58,697 nucleotides of DNA from Spiroplasma sp. AdecLV25b (GTDB lineage: Bacteria > Bacillota_I > Bacilli_A > Mycoplasmatales > VBWQ01), in NCBI RefSeq assembly GCF_030913225.1, contig NZ_JAQYTS010000036.1, forward strand, positions 1-58,697, in the 5' to 3' direction. Numbering within the stretch: position 1 is the first letter of the stretch; each line of letters begins with the position of its first letter. Below the pieces are notes generated by a model that saw only the letters and a program-made list of their open reading frames with translations, was not told where the DNA came from and made no database searches. Position numbers and translations under genes: made by a program. Of the stretch, positions 52,700 through 58,697 are shown in pieces.

Positions 52700-55417
52700 C
52701 TACAATCACCGTTTATTAACTTTAATATAAATCATTTTTAACAATTGACTAGCAAAGAAGTATACTACTACTACTCCTGATAAATAAACATAAAAGATTG
52801 GTGAAATTGTTGTTAAACCAATAATAGTTCCTAATGCTGTATAAGGGATTAAAATCCCAATTCCGGTAATTAAAACGGTAGTACTGAATAACTGTCATGA
52901 TGGACGACTTTGTAAAAAGGGGATTTTTGAAGTTCGTAATAACTGAACAATTAAGGTTTGACTAGTAATTCCTAAGATAAATCATCCTGTTTGAAATAAC
53001 GATATTCAATATAAGGCATCTGCTCCTGATGAATTATTATAGTTGCTAAAAATATGTAAACCGTATCCTAAAAATAAGAAGGTGGTGATGTCAAAGAACG
53101 AACTTAAAGGACCATTTCAGAAGGCAAAGGGTAAAATACTCTTAGTATCTCACTTTTGTGGTTTAGCCACAAAGTCATTATCAACACGGTCTCAAGGAAT
53201 TGCTAATTGTGAAATATCATATAACAAGTTTTGCAACAACAATTGAATAGCCATCATTGGTAAAAATGGTAATCAAATTGAAGCAATTAAAATACTTAGT
53301 GAATTACCAAAATTAGAAGAAATAGTAATTTTAATATATTTCAAAATATTACCAAAGGTAATCCGACCACTAACAACACCTTGTTCTAGAACTTCTAAAT
53401 CTTTTTCTAATAAAATAATATCAGAAGCTTCTTTGGCAATATCAGTAGCACTATTAACAGAAATTCCCACATCAGCATGGTGTAAAGCCACAGCATCATT
53501 AATACCGTCACCTAAAAATCCAACAGTATGACCATTTAGTTTTAGCATATCAATAATACGTGCTTTTTGTAGTGGATCCATTTTTGCAAAAATAGTTGTT
53601 TTATCAACAATAGTGCGTAAAAGTTGGTCATCCATATTTTCAATATCAGTTCCCAACAATGGAACACCTGGTTCTAATCCTACTTTTTTACAAATGGCTT
53701 TAGTAACAATTTCATTATCACCAGTTAAGATTTTAACTGCTACCCCATGTTGATTTAATGAATTAATTGCTTTAATAGCACTTGGTTTGGGTACATCTAA
53801 AAAACCAATATATCCTGATAAAATTAATTTTTCTTCATCACTAATTTTAAAGATTTTTTTATCACTTGTAAATGGTTTATAGGCAATAGCAATTACCCGT
53901 AAGCCATCATTATTCAGATCAACACTTAATTTTAAAACATTATCTTTAATTTTATCAGTTAATGTAATAACTTTGCCACCAATATCAACTTGTGTACAAA
54001 TTTTTAATATTTCTTCAACGGCACCCTTACAAATTAAAGTGTTAGTTACTTTATTTTTTGATACGACAACTGACATTCTACGTCGTGCAAAATCAAAAGG
54101 AATTTCATCAATTTTACGATATGGAATATCAGTAACACTATTATGATGAGCTTTAATATGTTCAACAATTGTTTTATCAATATTATTTTTTAATCCTGTT
54201 TGAAAAGAACTATTTAAATAAGCCATTGCTAACACTTTATCGGATTCAACACCTTCAGGATTTAAATGTTTAACTAACTCAATACGGTCTTCAGTTAATG
54301 TCCCAGTTTTATCGGTACATAAAATATCCATGGCGCCGAAATTTTGAATACTAGTTAAATTTTTAACAATAACTTTTTTACGTGATAATTTTACAGCACC
54401 TCGTGCTAGATTAGCACTAACAATCATTGGTAACATTTCTGGGGTAATACCTACAGCAACCGAGATTGAAAAGATTAACGCAGTTAAAATACTTTCTTTA
54501 GTAACGACATTAACAATAAAAATTAATGGTACCATCACACACATAAAACCAACTAAAATATAACTTACTTTTTTGATACCTTTATTAAAACTAGTAGTAG
54601 GTCGTTTTCCTGTGACAGCACTAGCAATCGAACCAAAGTATGTATTAGCACCTGTCGCCATAACAATAGCAATAGCACCACCAGAAACAACACTTGTTCC
54701 CATAAAACATAAGTTTTGTAGTTCCAAGATACTACTTTTCTTAACATCGTTAGTGGGGTCAATAGCGTGTTTCTCTACTGGTAAGGTTTCACCTGTTAAG
54801 GCTGCTTGATTAATAAATAAATCGGTTGATGCTAAAATTCGAACATCAGCAGGAATCATATCACCTGAAGATAAGAAAATAATATCACCAGGTACTAAAT
54901 TCTCAATTAGTACTTCTTGCGTAAAATTTGAAATACTATTTAAATCATTAAAATCAATATTTTTATTTTTGTCCTGAAATCGAAAAACACTGGCGGTTGT
55001 TTCAATTAATTGTCGTAATTTTTCTGATGATTTATAGGAACGATAATCTTGAAAATAAGAAATAAATACGCTCATTACAATCATCACTAACACAATAATA
55101 GCACTAAACAAATCGACATTACGATCATCGCTATCATCAATCACACTATAACTAATAAAATTATAAATAACAATTAATGTTAATATAATAATAAATGGAT
55201 TAATAATATTATGAACTAATTTTTTGTATCAGACAAAACGTTTATGAGAAAAAATATTTTTCCCATATTCTTTGATTCTATCTTCAACATCATTGATTTT
55301 TAAACCTTTCATATTACCATTTAATTTTTTGATGGCTTCTTCTTTTGACATTTGGGAGAATTGTTTAAACATAGTCGTTGTTTTTAGTTCTTTATGTTTT
55401 TTCTTTCAAAAGCGCAT
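52700..55417 (-). CDS. mgtA: P-type Mg2+-transporting ATPase (MgtA/MgtB type)
   Basis: 905 aa, type IIIB P-type ATPase. Actuator domain TGETLPVEKH (dephosphorylation TGE), phosphorylation site DILCTDKTGTLTEDR, nucleotide-binding region, hinge GFLGDGINDAVALHHADVG, ten predicted transmembrane helices with the Asn/Asp-rich IPWDRVDND near the C-terminal set. The start at 55417 has weak ribosome-binding support; an internal ATG 45 nt in is possible. An M-box riboswitch in its leader identifies the substrate as Mg2+. Confidence 0.95.
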
Positions 55418-55465
55418 GACACAAAACCCCAGTTCTAAACTTGTTTACTTTAATTGTATACTATA

Positions 55466-55498
55466 AATAAAAAAACTTTATTCAAAGAGAATAAAGTC
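55466..55498 (-). terminator. riboswitch-controlled terminator of mgtA
   Basis: ACTTTATT/AATAAAGT hairpin (loop CAAAGAG) followed by a long T-tract, between the M-box and the start codon. It is the expression platform: it forms when Mg2+ is bound. Confidence 0.85.
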
Positions 55499-55499
55499 G

Positions 55500-55684
55500 T
55501 GATAATTACAAAAAATAGCAGGACATTAATATTCCCTCGTTGCAGAATGAGCACGATATAGCTTAGGGTATACTACCAGCTACATTAGCAAAAGCCTTAA
55601 TCCGACTGTTGCTGTTGACCCATAAAATGTCTTTGGACATAGGATGGGCAGTAGCGTATTTCTATAAAGGAGCCTTTTTGAACA
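55500..55684 (-). promoter_or_regulatory. M-box (ykoK) magnesium riboswitch
   Basis: The minus strand contains the M-box landmarks in order: AGGCTCCT..ATAGAAATACGCT, ACTGCCCA, TGTCCAAAGACA, TGGGTCAACAG, GTAGCTGG, CCTAAGCTATA and GTGCT. It precedes a terminator and mgtA. Known to switch off Mg2+ importers at high Mg2+. Confidence 0.92.
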
Positions 55685-55685
55685 G

Positions 55686-55713
55686 AATATAATTATTAGT
55701 TTTTAAAATACAA
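55686..55713 (-). promoter_or_regulatory. mgtA promoter
   Basis: -35 TTGTAT (55708-55713), 16-nt spacer, -10 TATATT (55686-55691), placing the start at the 5' edge of the M-box. Confidence 0.65.
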
Positions 55714-55825
55714 GTTATTTATAACAGAATTAAAAATAAATATCAATCAATATTGATATAATTAACCTAATCTTTATCTATTTCCCATACTGATTATTAA
55801 TATTACGTTATTAAAATATTCGTGT

Positions 55826-55887
55826 TATAATATTAAAAATGTAAGTCCTTAAACTTTTTTACAAGTTTAGAGATTTGCATTTTTTAT
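55826..55887 (+). promoter_or_regulatory. promoter plus leader hairpin E
   Basis: TATAAT at 55826-55831. The leader then forms TGTAAGTCCTTAAACTT paired with AAGTTTAGAGATTTGCA, followed by six T and an A/G-rich ribosome-binding site. Same promoter-terminator hairpin-RBS plan as leaders A-D. Confidence 0.5.
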
Positions 55888-55915
55888 TTAAGAACATAAG
55901 AGAGGAATAATTGAA

Positions 55916-58217
55916 ATGGCTAAATCTTATGAATTAATTACTGAAGAAATGATTACCCGTAATCTTGATATTGTTAAAGCTTTTCAACTTCAGTTAAAAA
56001 TAAAAACACTAGAGATTTGAAAAAAAGATAGTATAAAAGATATTTTTACAACATCAATTCTAAAAGAGATAAAAGAAAATAAAATAATTAAAGAATTTGA
56101 TATAAATACAGGAGATTTAACAATTGATGATAGTCAAATTCTTAATTATGAAGATTTTAAAACTTTAAAGGAGAATAACAATAAAAAAATAAAATCATTA
56201 GAAACAACAATACTACATTTAAAATCAGAGGTCAATATCTGAATCTTAAATTTTATTCTTAATTGAACTCTTGAAATGAAAACTACAAAATACCAAGAAA
56301 TGTTTGCTACTGATATTCATAATTTAGAAGAAATATTAGAAATTAAAGATTGAAATGAACAAATTAAAACTAATGATGATTTTAATGCTATTACATTAAA
56401 AATGGCACCAAAAATTAAAAGTACATTAGAATACATCTTAGAAACAATAAAAAATGATAAACACAATAACAATACTATTAAATTAGAATTTTGAAAAGAG
56501 AAAATTCAACAATTTACAGTAATTAAAAAGATAGAAACAACAATTTTATGAAATTTTATGGCAAAAGGATATGATAATGTCTCTTTTTTACGGATAGATA
56601 CTGATAAATTAGAAATAGAAAAACTTTTAGATTCTACTACTTTTCATAAAAAGAAAATTGTTGAAAATCTACCAAATGAAAAAGAATTACAAACGATGAT
56701 AAAAGCAAAATTTAATTATTTTACTGAAAAAAAATTTGATTTTATGAATTTTGATATTATTTTCAATTTTCATATTGTAAATAAACAAATTGAAGAATGA
56801 AAATTAACTGCTATTAAAGAATCAAATAAAAAATCAAAAAACAAACAAAAACATATAAAAATATTCTTATATAATCTAAACTTACTTAAAGATTCAATTT
56901 TTAAATTTACTAATGAGCAATTTATTAATAGATTTACTAATAAGATTGAAGAAATAAATTCTAAAGAAAAACGTTTTAATGAAAATAAATTATTTTCAAC
57001 AACATTAGACAGTTTTATTAAAGAAACAGAAAAAACATATTCTTTTGTTGATATAAGTCCAATAGAAGATTTAATTTTACAAACATCAACAATACCTGAA
57101 CTAATACCAAATGTAAGTCACCAAGGTATAGAAATACAACAATCAATAGTTCTTAATCAAATTAGTCAAAAACAACAAAAAGAAGACATAAAACAATTTA
57201 TGATAGATAAAGGTTTAGAAGAAGAATCTACTGCAACTGATAAAAAACAAATTAAAAAGAAAAAGAAACGACAATCATCAAAAAATACTACTCAGTTCAA
57301 ACAAGAAAATTTAGAAACTAGTGTATCTTTTACCAATAAAGATAAACAAAATTTAACTAATGTCAAATCAGAAAATAAAGCAGAACTAATTACGAAACCA
57401 AATCCTATATCCCAAGAAAATAATATTGCTATTCCCTCAACTAGTAAAGAATCAAAAACACATAATGCTTCACAAAAATTAGATGAACCTCAAGAGATAA
57501 TAACCAAAGAAACTGAACAATTCAAAAAACTTAACAAATGAAGTTACCACATTAACTACATTAATTAAGGAAACTACTGAAAACTTACAAAATACTCTCC
57601 ACATAAATACTCAACAATGTGAAAGAAATAAATTGTTAAAAAATGAAAAAGATAATCTTGTCAAAGTAAACAAAGAATTAACTAATCAAATTCAAAATTC
57701 AAATGCTCAAAAAGAGAAACGTAAATTACAAGAAAAACTAAAAAAGAATGAAACATTGCTTAAAGAAGTAACTAGCAAATTAACACAACTTGAAATAGAA
57801 AACCAACAATTAACAATTCAAAACCAGCAAAGACTGTCAACAGAAATTGAATTACAAAATAAAATAGAGACTTTAAATCAAGAATTACAAAATTTACAGC
57901 CTGCAGTTGACTTATCCTCAAGTTATGACCTATGCCCTGCTACTTGCGTTACAAAACACATTCAAAATGTTACAAGCACTTATACCCAATATCTTTACGA
58001 ATCATCAAACAATAACACAATAGTAACACCAGTAGAAGTAACTACAGATATACCCGTAGTAGTAGCTGTTAACATAGAATCAGGAGTTTATCTTAAACCT
58101 AAAATTTTCCCCCAGTTCCAATGAACAAATGAAACTTTAAATCTATCTAACATCTCATTTTCAGATGAAATTCCAAATTCAAACCTTTCTAGTAATTCAG
58201 TTTATCCATTAGTTTAA
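55916..58217 (+). pseudogene. large coiled-coil/disordered protein, frameshifted
   Basis: About 766 aa if repaired. Start after AGAGGAAT. Residues 1-430 are helical and Lys/Glu/Ile/Asn-rich; 430-540 disordered with a basic cluster KKQIKKKKKRQSSK and a Ser/Thr/Pro-rich part including IPSTSKESKTH; then, in another frame, a coiled coil (LTNQIQNSNAQKEKRKLQEK) and a terminal domain ending NSVYPLV. The slip is at the A run near 57523: five instead of six A would link FKN to LTNEVTTL. Without repair the frame ends near 57568 and the terminal third is lost. The layout and PSTS motif parallel the 14.1-16.4 kb gene. Confidence 0.6.
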
Positions 58218-58291
58218 TCATTTATTATTTTTAATGAAAAATAAGGAACACCACTTTTCATGATATATAAATTATACATTAAGTTATATAT

Positions 58292-58697
58292 TTATCAATT
58301 ATCAGGTTCTAATAATTTATTTGACTTTCTTATTGATAATAAATTATTTAATCAAGAAAATAAGAAAATAAAACCAACAATTACAACTAAAATCCCAATT
58401 GAAATACCAATCATTTCCCCAAAACCTTCTTTAAAATTTAAGAATTGATACGGGTAAGAATAATTAACTACTCATTTTCCTTCATGAAATGCTAGTTCAC
58501 CTACGAATGAACCTTTAATTAAAGCATTAAGAAAAAATAAAAACGGAAAAATTAACATATAAGATATTTTTTTAATTACTAATTCTTTATAAACAGTTGG
58601 TTGGTTACTAGGAATTACTAAGAATAAAACAATTACTCCTAAAGGTACTATTAAATGTAAAAGAATACTACTAACAAAAGTCGTATTATCTAAAACT
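58292..58697 (-). CDS. multi-pass membrane protein, C-terminal part (runs off window)
   Basis: 135 codons visible. Three hydrophobic helices: SILLHLIVPLGVIVLFLVIP, ISYMLIFPFLFFLNALI and IGISIGILVVIVGFIFLF, with the loop GKWVVNYSYPYQFLNFKEG before the last. The pattern resembles DUF1600-type mollicute membrane proteins, but I am not certain. Stop at 58292-58294. Confidence 0.6.

Noticed and set aside
1-58697. tRNA or rRNA genes
   Set aside because: Scanning both strands by eye for T-loop (GTTCRA) and anticodon-arm patterns gave no complete cloverleaf; a tRNAscan run would be decisive.

Overview
The window is strongly AT-rich and reads correctly only with UGA as tryptophan: dozens of conserved proteins run through in-frame TGA codons exactly where their families have Trp. 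Together with a division cluster reduced to mraZ-rsmH-ftsA-ftsZ-sepF with no peptidoglycan genes, a PTS, a pyruvate dehydrogenase operon, lipoproteins and abundant coiled-coil or ankyrin accessory proteins, this points to a wall-less mollicute, most likely Spiroplasma. The genus is an inference from gene content; no rRNA or tRNA gene is present to confirm it.

Layout. 0-10 kb (minus strand): the end of an IS256-like element, a truncated dihydrolipoamide dehydrogenase, then pdhC, pdhB, pdhA, lplA, an alpha/beta hydrolase, NADH oxidase, ackA and a broken pta. 10.1-10.7 kb: degenerate transposase pieces. 10.7-13.9 kb (minus): pyrH, a membrane protein, tsf, rpsB. 14.1-16.4 kb: a 777-residue repetitive coiled-coil protein. 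16.6-21.7 kb (minus): ftsY-ylxM-ymdB-hydrolase-metK-cutC, closely packed. 21.9-24.8 kb: accessory island with small ORFs, a PemK-like fragment carrying the same IS256-type end, a YitT-like membrane protein between two copies of a three-hairpin RNA element, and a structured ncRNA. 24.8-29.1 kb: the mraZ-rsmH-ftsA-ftsZ-sepF operon. 29.3-38 kb: lineage-specific membrane, lipoprotein and secreted genes and an ABC exporter, many with single-base frame disruptions. 38-40.6 kb: ptsI, a small membrane protein and crr. 40.7-46.7 kb: ankyrin protein, azoreductase, SWIM-SNF2 helicase. 47.2-51.1 kb (plus): nusA-ylxR-infB-rbfA. 51.2-58.7 kb: an agmatine-deiminase-like pseudoenzyme, a PemK-like protein with a divergent small RNA, a P-type Mg2+ ATPase under an M-box riboswitch, a second long coiled-coil gene and the end of a membrane protein.

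How the genes work together. Sugar uptake (EI, EIIA) feeds pyruvate to PDH; acetyl-CoA would go through Pta and AckA to acetate with ATP, while NADH oxidase recycles NADH. Two steps, E3 (lpdA) and Pta, are visibly destroyed here next to transposable-element debris, so this route must depend on copies elsewhere or is being lost.

The most notable unexplained signals are: (1) a recurring 5' leader with terminator-like hairpins ahead of several lineage-specific genes; (2) a duplicated three-hairpin RNA element; (3) a roughly 190-nt structured RNA behind sepF with its own promoter and terminator; (4) a roughly 54-nt RNA divergent from a PemK-like gene; (5) a deiminase homologue that has lost its N-terminal half and its catalytic residues; (6) frame disruptions confined to accessory genes and pta while every core gene is intact.
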